The notes under the pieces are model-generated. The model made no database searches. It saw nothing but the letters and a program-made list of their open reading frames with translations, and was not told the DNA's origin. A stretch of 48,844 nt of DNA from Burkholderiales bacterium UBA1834 (GTDB lineage: Bacteria > Pseudomonadota > Gammaproteobacteria > Burkholderiales > Burkholderiaceae_C): positions 1 through 48,844 of the forward strand of contig DDJC01000034.1 of assembly GCA_002339015.1 (NCBI GenBank), read 5' to 3'. Positions 16,657-23,737 of the stretch are shown one piece after another (positions within the stretch are counted from its first letter, which is position 1; each line of letters starts with the position of its first letter). A program made the translations under genes and the position numbers.

Positions 16657-16796
16657 GAGGCTTGCGGTGGTCGGGCGCAGGCCCCATTCGCGGTGTCATG
16701 GCTCGGCATCAGCTTGGCTGGTGTTCAAGAGGCGCGCGTCAAAGTACTCGGTGATGCCCCGCGAGCGTGGGCCGGAGAACGATCACCGCAAGCCTC
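16657..16796 (-). repeat. Structured repeat, unit 2 (inverted relative to unit 1)
   Basis: Read on the minus strand this unit has the same order as unit 1: a 5' stem strand, the 25-base block (16774-16750), a diverged middle, the 20-base block (16694-16675) and a 3' stem strand. Its closing stem pairs 16657-16669 with 16784-16796 over 13 bases (GAGGCTTGCGGTG with CACCGCAAGCCTC) and differs in sequence from the unit 1 stem. Conserved core with compensating stem change argues for a folded element. It ends about 50 bases from the stop of the thioesterase gene. Confidence 0.72.
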
Positions 16797-16845
16797 TGAC
16801 CTCGCTCAGCCCCCCAAGAAGCGAACGGGCCAAAACGCCGAAGCC

Positions 16846-17319
16846 TCAAGCAGCGCCAGGCAAAGTCCCAGCCCGAGCCTTCTCCAGCCGCTCAGCAAAA
16901 CTGGCCGGCGGCGGCGCCACCACCTTGCGGCCCTGCCCGAAGTTGTCGGCCGACAGAAACACCACTCCCGTCTTGCCCCGAGCGACTTCACGCCCCGTCG
17001 CCTTGTCCTGCAGGCGGAACACCAGATCGAAGCCGTACTTGTTGAAGTCGTCTGGCACCATGTCCACGCGCATGGTCTCGCCATAGAAGGCCTCGGATTT
17101 GTACTGCGCCATCATGTCGCCCACCACGATGGACTGCCCATCGATGTCGCCCTCACTGCGGTAGCCCAGCCAGCGGAAAAAGCGCACCCGCGCCTCCGAC
17201 ACCAGCGTGAGCAGCAAGGCATTGTCGAGGTGACCGCCCTGGTTCACATGGCTGATGTAGATGGGAACGTCGGTGGTGAAGAGGAACTGCTCGGGCAGTT
17301 CGAATTGAAGGCGGGCCAT
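16846..17319 (-). CDS. Acyl-CoA thioesterase family protein (hotdog fold)
   Basis: This 157-residue protein has the 4-hydroxybenzoyl-CoA thioesterase-like pattern: FTTDVPIYISHVNQGGHLDNALLLTLVSEARVRF, matching the hotdog helix in which Asn/His-x-x-x-Asp/Asn residues sit, followed by alternating strands (VVGDMMAQYKSEAFYGETMRVD, ARGKTGVVFL). The substrate cannot be read from sequence. The protein is predicted cytoplasmic. It is transcribed away from the hybrid-kinase gene's 3' end, with 119 bases between them. A palindrome ACCCGCGGGT (17358-17367) lies about 40 bases upstream of the start and may be an operator. Confidence 0.8.
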   Translation of the reverse strand: MARLQFELPEQFLFTTDVPIYISHVNQGGHLDNALLLTLVSEARVRFFRWLGYRSEGDIDGQSIVVGDMMAQYKSEAFYGETMRVDMVPDDFNKYGFDLVFRLQDKATGREVARGKTGVVFLSADNFGQGRKVVAPPPASFAERLEKARAGTLPGAA

Positions 17320-17438
17320 GGCGGGTAGCGGACAGCAAGGTACAACATCCGCATGATACCCGCGGGTTTGTACCTATGCCTGACCCACGGCGGCTCAGCG
17401 CGGCCAAAACACGCCAAATGCATCCAAAACGGACGAAA

Positions 17439-19070
17439 TCAGCGCGGCGGATTGGCTGGAATGCCCGCCAGGATGCCCAGCAGCCGCTGCAGCTGGATCG
17501 GTTTGACCAGGTAGTGGTTGAAGCCGGCCTGCAGCGCCCGGGCGATGTGGTCGGGCAGGGCGTCGCCGCTCAGCGCGATCAGCGGCACGCGGCGTGTGAG
17601 CGGGCTGGCGCGCAGGGTGCGGCACAGGTCCAGACCACTGCCATCGGGCAGGTTGATGTCGACCAGGGCCACATCGGGCATCTCACCCTGGATGGCGGCC
17701 AGCCCCTGCGAGGCCGTCGGGAAGGACGACAGCTGCACCTGCGGATAGGCCGCGAACAGGGCCTCGACCAGGCTGCGGTTCAGGGCGTTGTCCTCAACAT
17801 GGATGATGCGCAGCGGCGGCAGCTCGATGCCGGCCGGCGGGCTGCTGGGCGAGGGCGTGGCGGCCGGGGTGGCCAGCCTGTCGGCCAGGGGCAGGTTCAG
17901 CGTGAACATCACGCCCTTGCCCAGGGCCGTGCTCACCCCCAGGCTGCCGTTCATCAGTTCGGCCAGGCGCTGGGCGATGGCCAGGCCCATGCCGTGGTCG
18001 TCCAGTTCATCCAGGCCTGGGCTCTGGCGCGCTGGCGCCTTCTGTCCCGCCGTGGCGGTGAAGGGCTCGAACAGGCGGTTGGCATCGCCGCCGGGCAGCA
18101 GGCCATCGCCGCCCTGGTGGTTCACCTCGATCAGCGCGCGGCCATGGTCGGGCGAATGGCGGCAGGCCATCCACACGGTCTTGTCGGGCGGGCAGTGCGA
18201 GATCGCGAAGCGCAGCAACTGGGTGACCACATCGCGCACGTGCACCGGGTCGGCCCAGGCGGTGGGCGCATCGCCTTCGATCACCAGGGTGACGCGGCGT
18301 TCGCGGGCGGCGGCCTCCAGCGAATGGCTGGCCTCCTTGCTGACGGCCAGCAGGTTCACGCGCTGGGCGTGCACGGGCAGGGAACGGTCTTCGGCGTTGG
18401 CCAGCTTGACGGCCTTGTCCAGCAGGTGGATCAGCTGTTGCGCGGCCTGCTGGATGTTGGCGACCTGGCGGCGCGCATCGGGTGCGGCCTGGATGTCCAT
18501 GTCCAGCAGCTGCGAGAAACCGACGATGGTGTTGAGTGGACCGCGCATGCCCAGGCTGAGCTGCCCCAGGAAGGTGGTGCGGCGCGCCAGGGCCACCTCG
18601 GCTTCCAGGCGGCTGTGGTGCTCGGTCTGGGCCCAGCGCTGGGCGCGCAGATCGGTCAGGATCTCGATGTAGCGGTCGACCGAACCGTCAGGGCCGGGCA
18701 GAGGTTGCACGGTGCGTTCCACCCAGAAGGCTTCGCCATCCTTGTGGTGCTGGCACATGGCCACGCGCTCGACGCCCTCGCCCTGCGAGATCCATTGGTT
18801 GATGCGCCGCACGGCCTCGGCATCGGTCTGGGGGCCGCTGAGCAACTCTTCGACCTGGCGGCCATAGGCGTCTTCAAGGGTATAGCCGGTCAGGCGTGTG
18901 AACGCGGGGTTGGCCCAGCGGATGCAACGCTGCGCATCACACACCAGGACCGCATCGGTGATGCGGTCGGCCATGAGGGCCAGTTCCTGGTTGGTGGCGT
19001 GCGCAGGACGTGTGGACCCCGTTGGCGGGGCCAACGGTGCCTGAGGTGGGATCGTGGAGGAGTCCGACAT
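17439..19070 (-). CDS. PAS-kinase-receiver hybrid protein with degenerate kinase core
   Basis: The 543-residue protein has a PAS domain (about 25-145, with NPAFTRLTGYTLEDAYGR), a histidine-kinase-like region (about 165-400) and a receiver (about 425-535). The receiver is intact: VEDNALNR, the phospho-Asp in LVDINLPDGSG, LIALSGDA and LVKPI. The kinase core is not. The H box reads LSLGMRGPLN where a working kinase has S-H-E-x-R-T-P-L, so the acceptor His is missing. The N box position (LLRFAISHC) lacks the Mg-binding Asn, and the G1 box is blurred (NHQGGDG). Only G2 (GMGLAIAQRLAELMNG) looks normal. It is soluble, has no membrane helix, and probably works as a scaffold or phosphate acceptor rather than an autokinase. 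Confidence 0.88.
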   Translation of the reverse strand: MSDSSTIPPQAPLAPPTGSTRPAHATNQELALMADRITDAVLVCDAQRCIRWANPAFTRLTGYTLEDAYGRQVEELLSGPQTDAEAVRRINQWISQGEGVERVAMCQHHKDGEAFWVERTVQPLPGPDGSVDRYIEILTDLRAQRWAQTEHHSRLEAEVALARRTTFLGQLSLGMRGPLNTIVGFSQLLDMDIQAAPDARRQVANIQQAAQQLIHLLDKAVKLANAEDRSLPVHAQRVNLLAVSKEASHSLEAAARERRVTLVIEGDAPTAWADPVHVRDVVTQLLRFAISHCPPDKTVWMACRHSPDHGRALIEVNHQGGDGLLPGGDANRLFEPFTATAGQKAPARQSPGLDELDDHGMGLAIAQRLAELMNGSLGVSTALGKGVMFTLNLPLADRLATPAATPSPSSPPAGIELPPLRIIHVEDNALNRSLVEALFAAYPQVQLSSFPTASQGLAAIQGEMPDVALVDINLPDGSGLDLCRTLRASPLTRRVPLIALSGDALPDHIARALQAGFNHYLVKPIQLQRLLGILAGIPANPPR

Positions 19071-19198
19071 GACCCGTGTCTCCTGTGGTGCCAGTGTGGG
19101 TGCGGATGTTATGGAAAAAGGATATCCACCCCGTAGGCGATCCGCAAGGGCCGACGCTGGATAATGGGTAACTCAACATTGCACCGAGGTGCTGCTCC

Positions 19199-19681
19199 AT
19201 GAGCTCTGTCTACGATTTCACGGCCCAGACCATCAACGGCCAGCCTGCACCGTTGTCAGAATACAAAGGCAAGGTCCTGCTGATCGTCAACACGGCCAGC
19301 AAGTGCGGCTTCACGCCGCAGTTCGAAGGCCTGGAAAAGCTGTGGAAGGGCTATTCGGACAAGGGGTTGGTGGTGCTGGGTTTCCCATGCAACCAGTTTG
19401 GATCGCAGGACCCGGGCGCGAACGATGAAATTGCCTCGTTCTGCCAGCTCAATTACGGGGTGAGCTTCCCCATGATGGCCAAGATCGATGTCAATGGCGG
19501 CAATGCCCACCCGCTGTACCAGTGGCTGGTCAAGGAGGCCCCGGGCATCCTGGGCACCAAAGCGATCAAGTGGAACTTCACCAAGTTCCTGATCGGCCGT
19601 GATGGTCAGGTCATCGGGCGTTATGCGCCCACCGATGCACCCAAGGCGCTGGTGGCCGACATCGAGAAGGCTTTGGGCTAG
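19199..19681 (+). CDS. gpx: Cytoplasmic glutathione peroxidase
   Basis: This 160-residue thiol peroxidase starts MSSVYDFTAQTINGQ, typical of bacterial BtuE/Gpx proteins without a signal peptide. The tetrad is visible: Cys in NTASKCGFT, Gln in FPCNQFGSQDPG, and Trp-Asn in KWNFTKF. The second Cys in FPCNQF and one in SFCQ could resolve the sulfenic acid. It differs from the exported paralogue at 3964. The GAGGT site before the start supports 19199. Its stop codon overlaps the stop of the convergent Cys-rich gene by two bases. It is transcribed divergently from the hybrid-kinase gene. Confidence 0.95.
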   Translation: MSSVYDFTAQTINGQPAPLSEYKGKVLLIVNTASKCGFTPQFEGLEKLWKGYSDKGLVVLGFPCNQFGSQDPGANDEIASFCQLNYGVSFPMMAKIDVNGGNAHPLYQWLVKEAPGILGTKAIKWNFTKFLIGRDGQVIGRYAPTDAPKALVADIEKALG

Positions 19682-20127
19682 GAAGCTGCGGCCAGGTTCA
19701 TCGGGTCGGCGGTTGCCACCACGCGGTCCGATGGTGCGCTGTCGTTGGTGACCACCTGCGGGCAGCGCAGGCAGGCGCTCACCCCTTCCTGGGCCCACCA
19801 CATGCAGCGCGTGCGGATGGCGCAGCGCGGCGGCTTGCTCACCACCACGGGCGCGATGCGCACGGTGCGGATGGCCAGACGGCACTTGCGGCGGTCGTCG
19901 TCGAAGTGCCAGCACTCGGTGCTCATGGCGCAGGGCGCGCCGATGCGGAAGACCTCAGCCGGGTCCACCGGGGCGGTCATGGCGACCACCTCCGGTGTGA
20001 CGGGCAGGGCCTGTTCAAGGTAGGACACCTCGGGCCGTTCGGCACTGCCGCCGATCACGGCGAAGACTTCGGCGTCGTCCAGGTGGTGCTGGGCGCTGGG
20101 GCACATGGGGATGGCAGGGTGATTCAT
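19678..20127 (-). CDS. Cysteine-rich protein downstream of a double-glycine peptide
   Basis: I do not recognise the family. The 149-residue protein has eight Cys: Cys9, then Cys66-x5-Cys72-x9-Cys82, then Cys102-x5-Cys108-x10-Cys119-x2-Cys122. The last four could bind an iron-sulfur cluster or zinc; the aromatic CMWWAQ lies between them. The N-terminal half (AEVFAVIGGSAERPEV) is acidic and has no signal peptide. A GAGGAG site fixes the start at 20127. It follows the peptide gene at 20177 by 49 bases on the same strand, so both are probably one operon. A role in maturation of, or response to, the peptide is plausible but not shown. Confidence 0.6.
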   Translation of the reverse strand: MNHPAIPMCPSAQHHLDDAEVFAVIGGSAERPEVSYLEQALPVTPEVVAMTAPVDPAEVFRIGAPCAMSTECWHFDDDRRKCRLAIRTVRIAPVVVSKPPRCAIRTRCMWWAQEGVSACLRCPQVVTNDSAPSDRVVATADPMNLAAAS

Positions 20128-20176
20128 CGCATGCTCCTCGTCGTGGCCGTGAGGTGTCCTGGCGTGCCGTGCTGGA

Positions 20177-20455
20177 TCAGCGCAGCACCACGCCGCCCAG
20201 GGCGCCGGTGTTGAGCTGCGGAATCTGCTGCGACAGCTGCAGGTTGCGGATGATCTCGGGGTTGATCTTGCCGTTGATGATGTGGCCGCCCACGGGCAGG
20301 TAGACACCGCCGCCGCTCACGGCCTGCACCTGCTCGGCGCTCAGCTCGGTCATGCGGCGGGCGGCCAGGGCGCGCTCGACGCCTTGGGCGGCCAGGGAGG
20401 GCAGATCGGCCATGGCAGCGCGGCCGGCGGTCTTCAGTTCGGTCTGGGTGGTCAT
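20177..20455 (-). CDS. Double-glycine-leader peptide precursor, second copy type
   Basis: This 92-residue precursor has a long N-terminal extension and then the leader end MTELSAEQVQAVSGG, matching the L-S-x-E-x-V-x-x-V-S-G-G pattern of C39-exported or NHLP-type leaders. Cleavage after Gly49 would release a 43-residue core rich in Gly, Ile, Asn and Gln, with GALGGVVLR at the end and no Cys. A start at 20455 is set by AAAGGA; a shorter start at the internal Met35 would give a leader almost the length of that in the 8860 peptide. The Cys-rich protein gene follows after 49 bases. Stacked palindromes lie upstream. No exporter is seen nearby. Confidence 0.68.
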   Translation of the reverse strand: MTTQTELKTAGRAAMADLPSLAAQGVERALAARRMTELSAEQVQAVSGGGVYLPVGGHIINGKINPEIIRNLQLSQQIPQLNTGALGGVVLR

Positions 20456-20577
20456 GATGAGTCCTTTCGATGTTGAGGGGTCGTTCCAATCGCCACCGTG
20501 TTCAGCAGGGGTCGGGTGTCGATGGGATGGACTGTAGAAATCGGGCGGCCTCGCCACATCCTGCGAACTGGGGGCCC

Positions 20578-20595
20578 CCCTAGCTCAAGCTAGGG
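20578..20595. promoter_or_regulatory. 18-bp perfect palindrome CCCTAGCT-CA-AGCTAGGG
   Basis: This 8-bp perfect inverted repeat with a two-base centre lies 123 bases upstream of the double-glycine peptide start and 68 bases upstream of the divergent aminotransferase. Its CCCTA/TAGGG ends resemble the 16-bp sites before the Slam operon, although the spacing is wider. Confidence 0.5.
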
Positions 20596-20612
20596 CCCTC
20601 TGAGGAGGGCCC
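20593..20612. promoter_or_regulatory. Inverted repeat GGGCCCTC-TGAG-GAGGGCCC
   Basis: An 8-bp perfect inverted repeat overlaps the right end of the palindrome at 20578-20595, so the two structures exclude one another. It lies in the divergent promoter region of the peptide operon and the aminotransferase gene. Confidence 0.45.
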
Positions 20613-20625
20613 CCGTTCTAGGGAG
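20610..20625. promoter_or_regulatory. Partial CCCCY-N6-RGGGG site before the aminotransferase
   Basis: CCCCCGTTCTAGGGAG fits the 5-6-5 layout of the sites at 3865, 10042 and 21936, with the right half imperfect. A GGATAATGG segment at about 20628-20636, close to a -10 hexamer, follows and the aminotransferase starts at 20663. Confidence 0.35.
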
Positions 20626-20662
20626 CCGGGATAATGGCGGGTCCAGTCAGGAGCTCTCAGCC

Positions 20663-21856
20663 ATGTTCAAGCACGTCGATGCCTACCCCGGTGATCCCAT
20701 CCTCACCCTCAACGAAGACTTCCAGAAGGACCCGCGCCAGGGCAAGATCAACCTGAGCATCGGCATCTACTTCGACGAAGAAGGCCGCCTGCCGGTGATG
20801 GACGCCGTGCGCCAGGCCGAGACCGCGCTGCTGGCCAGCATCGGCCCCAAGCCCTACCTGCCGATGAGCGGCGAGCCCGACTACCGCCAGGCCATCCAGC
20901 AGCTGCTGTTCGGCGCGCAGCACGAGGCCGTGACCTCGGGTCGCATCGCCACCATCCAGACCATCGGCGGCTCGGGTGCCTTGAAGGTGGGCGGTGATTT
21001 CCTCAAGCGCTACTTCCCCGGTTCACAGGTGTGGGTGAGCGATCCCACGTGGGACAACCACCGCGCCATGTTCGAGGGCGCTGGCTTCACGGTGAACACC
21101 TATCCCTACTACGACGCGGCCACGGGCGGTTTGAAGTTCGACGAGATGCTCGCCGCCATCGATGCCTTGCCCGCCAAGAGCATCGTGCTGCTGCACGCCT
21201 GCTGCCACAACCCCACCGGCGTGGACCTGAGCCAGGACCAGTGGAAGGCGCTCACCGCCGTGCTCAAGGCGCGTGAGCTGCTGCCCTTCCTGGACATCGC
21301 CTACCAGGGCTTCGGCGATGGCATCGATGAGGATGCGTTCGCCCTGCGCACGCTGGCCGATGCGGGCGTGAGCTTCTTCGTGGCCAACTCCTTCTCCAAG
21401 AGCTTCTCGCTGTATGGCGAGCGCGTGGGTGGCCTGAGTGTGGTCTGCCCCGACAAGTTCGAGGCCGCCCTGGTGTTGGGCCAACTCATGGCCTGCGTGC
21501 GCCGCAACTACTCCAGCCCGCCCACGCATGGCGCGCGCATCGTGGCGCAGGTGCTGGGCACGCCCGCGTTGCGCGAGTCGTGGTCGGATGAGCTGGGCGC
21601 CATGCGCCAGCGCATCAAGCTGATGCGCCAGCGTCTGTACGACGGCGTGGTGGCGCAACTGCCCGGCCGCGACGTGCGCTACTTCATCGACCAGCGCGGC
21701 ATGTTCAGCTACACGGGCCTGAGCGCCGCGCAGGCCGACATGCTGCGCGAACAGCACGGCGTGTACGTGCTGCGCTCGGGCCGCATGTGCGCCGCGGGCC
21801 TCAATGCCAACAACGTCGACAAGGTGGCCGAGGCCATTGCGGCCGTGCTGCGTTGA
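20663..21856 (+). CDS. tyrB: Aromatic/aspartate aminotransferase (class I)
   Basis: This 397-residue PLP enzyme belongs to the aspartate/tyrosine aminotransferase subgroup. It transfers amino groups between aromatic amino acids or aspartate and 2-oxoglutarate. Visible features are NLSIGIYFDEEG near the N terminus, GGSGAL for phosphate binding, SDPTWDNH, the HACCHNPTGVD loop, the LDIAYQGFGDG region, the PLP lysine in NSFSKSFSLYGERVG, and RGMFSYTGL with the carboxylate-binding Arg in RSGRMC. The length is normal and no key residue is missing. It is divergent from the double-glycine peptide operon. Aspartate versus aromatic preference cannot be settled from sequence alone. Confidence 0.92.
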   Translation: MFKHVDAYPGDPILTLNEDFQKDPRQGKINLSIGIYFDEEGRLPVMDAVRQAETALLASIGPKPYLPMSGEPDYRQAIQQLLFGAQHEAVTSGRIATIQTIGGSGALKVGGDFLKRYFPGSQVWVSDPTWDNHRAMFEGAGFTVNTYPYYDAATGGLKFDEMLAAIDALPAKSIVLLHACCHNPTGVDLSQDQWKALTAVLKARELLPFLDIAYQGFGDGIDEDAFALRTLADAGVSFFVANSFSKSFSLYGERVGGLSVVCPDKFEAALVLGQLMACVRRNYSSPPTHGARIVAQVLGTPALRESWSDELGAMRQRIKLMRQRLYDGVVAQLPGRDVRYFIDQRGMFSYTGLSAAQADMLREQHGVYVLRSGRMCAAGLNANNVDKVAEAIAAVLR

Positions 21857-21935
21857 ACGGGGGATAGGATGATGGCGGTGTGATCGGGCCGCCAACGTCG
21901 TTCAACGGCCATTTTGGGTGCGTCATATCAGGGAA

Positions 21936-21951
21936 CCCCTTAGTTGAGGGG
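21936..21951. promoter_or_regulatory. 16-bp palindrome CCCCT-N6-AGGGG upstream of fadD
   Basis: CCCCTTAGTTGAGGGG has five-base arms that match the Slam-operon site exactly. It lies 62 bases upstream of the fadD start, in the 156-base gap after the aminotransferase. No T run follows it, which argues against a terminator. Confidence 0.55.
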
Positions 21952-22012
21952 GCTGCAAGTTCGGTTCAAGATCGACCTTTGATCGAACAAGCACAACGGA
22001 TTGCGCAGCGCC

Positions 22013-23686
22013 ATGACCCAACCCTACCCCTGGCTCCAGAGCTACCCGCCGGGCGTGCCCGCCGAGATCGACTACAGCATCTACCCCTCGCTGGTCGACC
22101 TGATCGACGAAGGCCTGACCAAGCACCGCGACAAGCCAGCCTATGTGTTCATGGGCAAGCAGTTCAGCTTCGGTGACATCGACCAGGGCTCCAAGGCCTT
22201 CGCGGCCTACCTGCAGACCCTGGGTCTGAGCAAGGGCGACCGCGTGGCCGTGATGCTGCCCAATGTGCCCCAGTACCCGGTGGCCGTGATGGGCATCCTG
22301 CGGGCGGGTTTCGTGGTGGTCAACGTGAACCCGCTGTACACGCCACGCGAGCTGCAGCACCAGCTGTCCGATTCGGGTGCGCGCGCCATCATCATCCTGG
22401 AGAACTTCGCGCACGTGCTGCAGCAGGTGCTGGCTTCCACGCCGGTACAGCACATCGTGCTGGCCGCCATGGGCGACACGCTGGGCTTCCTGAAGGGCGG
22501 CATCGTCAACCACGTGGTGCGCAAGGTCAAGAAGATGGTGCCCGCCTTCGACCTGCCCAAGGCCGTTCGCTACAAGGATGCGATGGCCCGTGGCGCGCAA
22601 GGCCGCTACACCGCGGCCCAGCCCGGCCCCGAAGACGTGGCCGTGCTGCAGTACACCGGTGGCACCACCGGCGTGAGCAAGGGGGCCACGCTGGTCCACC
22701 GCAACGTGGTGGCCAACCTGCTGCAATCCGAAGCCTGGAACCAGCCTATCTGGTCACAGGTGCCCGCAGGCGAGCAGCCCACCATGGTCTGTGCGCTGCC
22801 GCTGTACCATATCTTCGGCTTCACGGTGAACATGATGCTGGGCCTGCGCCTGGGCTCGTGCAACATCCTGATCCCCAACCCGCGCGATCTGCCGGCCACG
22901 CTCAAGGAGCTGTCCAAGCACCGCTTCCACAGCTTTCCGGCCGTGAACACGCTGTTCAACGCGCTGGCCCACCACCCCGATTTCAACAAGGTGGACTGGA
23001 GCCACCTGCGCCTGTCGGTCGGTGGTGGCATGGCGGTGCAGGGCGCCACGGCCAAGCTCTGGAAGGACAAGACGGGCTGCCCGATCGCGGAAGGCTACGG
23101 CCTGTCGGAGACCTCGCCATCGGCCACCTGCAACCCGGTGACCAGCACGGCCTACTCCGGCACCATCGGCGTGCCCATCCCGTCGACCGAAGTCCGCGTG
23201 CTCGATGAGGCCGGCAACGAGGTGCCCGTGGGCACGGCCGGCGAGATCGCCATCCGCGGCCCGCAGGTGATGGCCGGCTACTGGCGCCGCCCCGATGAAA
23301 CCGCCAAGGTGATGACGGCCGACGGCTTCTTCCGCACGGGCGACATCGGCATCATGGACGAGCGCGGCTGGTTCAAGATCGTCGACCGCAAGAAGGACAT
23401 GGTGCTGGTGTCGGGCTTCAACGTCTACCCCACCGAGATCGAGGACGTGGTGGCGCAGATGCCCGGCATCCTCGAATGCGGCGTGGTGGGCGTGCCCGAC
23501 GAGCACTCCGGCGAGGCCGTGAAGCTGGTGGTGGTGCGCAGCGATCCGAACGTCACCGAGCAGCAGGTGCGCGATTATTGCGCCCAGCACCTGACGGGCT
23601 ACAAGCGCCCGCGCGTGATCGAGTTCCGCACCGAGCTGCCCAAGACGCCGGTGGGCAAGATCCTGCGGCGGGAGCTGCGAGGCTGA
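22013..23686 (+). CDS. fadD: Long-chain fatty acid-CoA ligase
   Basis: This 557-residue adenylate-forming enzyme activates fatty acids to acyl-CoA at the inner face of the membrane. The opening MTQPYPWLQSYPPGVPAEID is typical of proteobacterial FadD. Motifs are the P-loop YTGGTTGVSKGATLVHRN, the A5 region GYGLSETSP, the RTGDIG hinge aspartate, and the C-terminal lysine in TPVGKILRR. ATG 22013 is preferred over an in-frame start at 22001. A 16-bp palindrome upstream suggests shared control with the Slam and GNAT-like genes. Supply of acyl-CoA to the GNAT-like protein is only a guess. Confidence 0.94.
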   Translation: MTQPYPWLQSYPPGVPAEIDYSIYPSLVDLIDEGLTKHRDKPAYVFMGKQFSFGDIDQGSKAFAAYLQTLGLSKGDRVAVMLPNVPQYPVAVMGILRAGFVVVNVNPLYTPRELQHQLSDSGARAIIILENFAHVLQQVLASTPVQHIVLAAMGDTLGFLKGGIVNHVVRKVKKMVPAFDLPKAVRYKDAMARGAQGRYTAAQPGPEDVAVLQYTGGTTGVSKGATLVHRNVVANLLQSEAWNQPIWSQVPAGEQPTMVCALPLYHIFGFTVNMMLGLRLGSCNILIPNPRDLPATLKELSKHRFHSFPAVNTLFNALAHHPDFNKVDWSHLRLSVGGGMAVQGATAKLWKDKTGCPIAEGYGLSETSPSATCNPVTSTAYSGTIGVPIPSTEVRVLDEAGNEVPVGTAGEIAIRGPQVMAGYWRRPDETAKVMTADGFFRTGDIGIMDERGWFKIVDRKKDMVLVSGFNVYPTEIEDVVAQMPGILECGVVGVPDEHSGEAVKLVVVRSDPNVTEQQVRDYCAQHLTGYKRPRVIEFRTELPKTPVGKILRRELRG

Positions 23687-23700
23687 GTTCCCCGCAAGCG

Positions 23701-23737
23701 GGAGGCCCGGCGGCCGCGAGGCTCGCCATGGGCCTCC
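23701..23737. terminator. Convergent terminator between fadD and aceF
   Basis: An 8-bp perfect stem (GGAGGCCC with GGGCCTCC) encloses a 21-base loop that can form an inner stem (GGC...GCC). It fills the gap between the fadD stop and the aceF stop. It lacks a T run, so efficiency is uncertain. Confidence 0.5.

Noticed and set aside
16385..16796. The inverted repeats as integron attC sites or a CRISPR array
   Set aside because: There are no RYYYAAC/GTTRRRY core sites, no integrase, and no regular short repeats with spacers; there are only two large inverted units.
3865..21951. The CCCCY-N6-RGGGG sites as classical NarL 7-2-7 sites
   Set aside because: The arms contain CCCCT, which resembles part of a NarL heptamer, but the six-base spacing and missing TA ends do not fit TACYYMT-N2-AKRRGTA.
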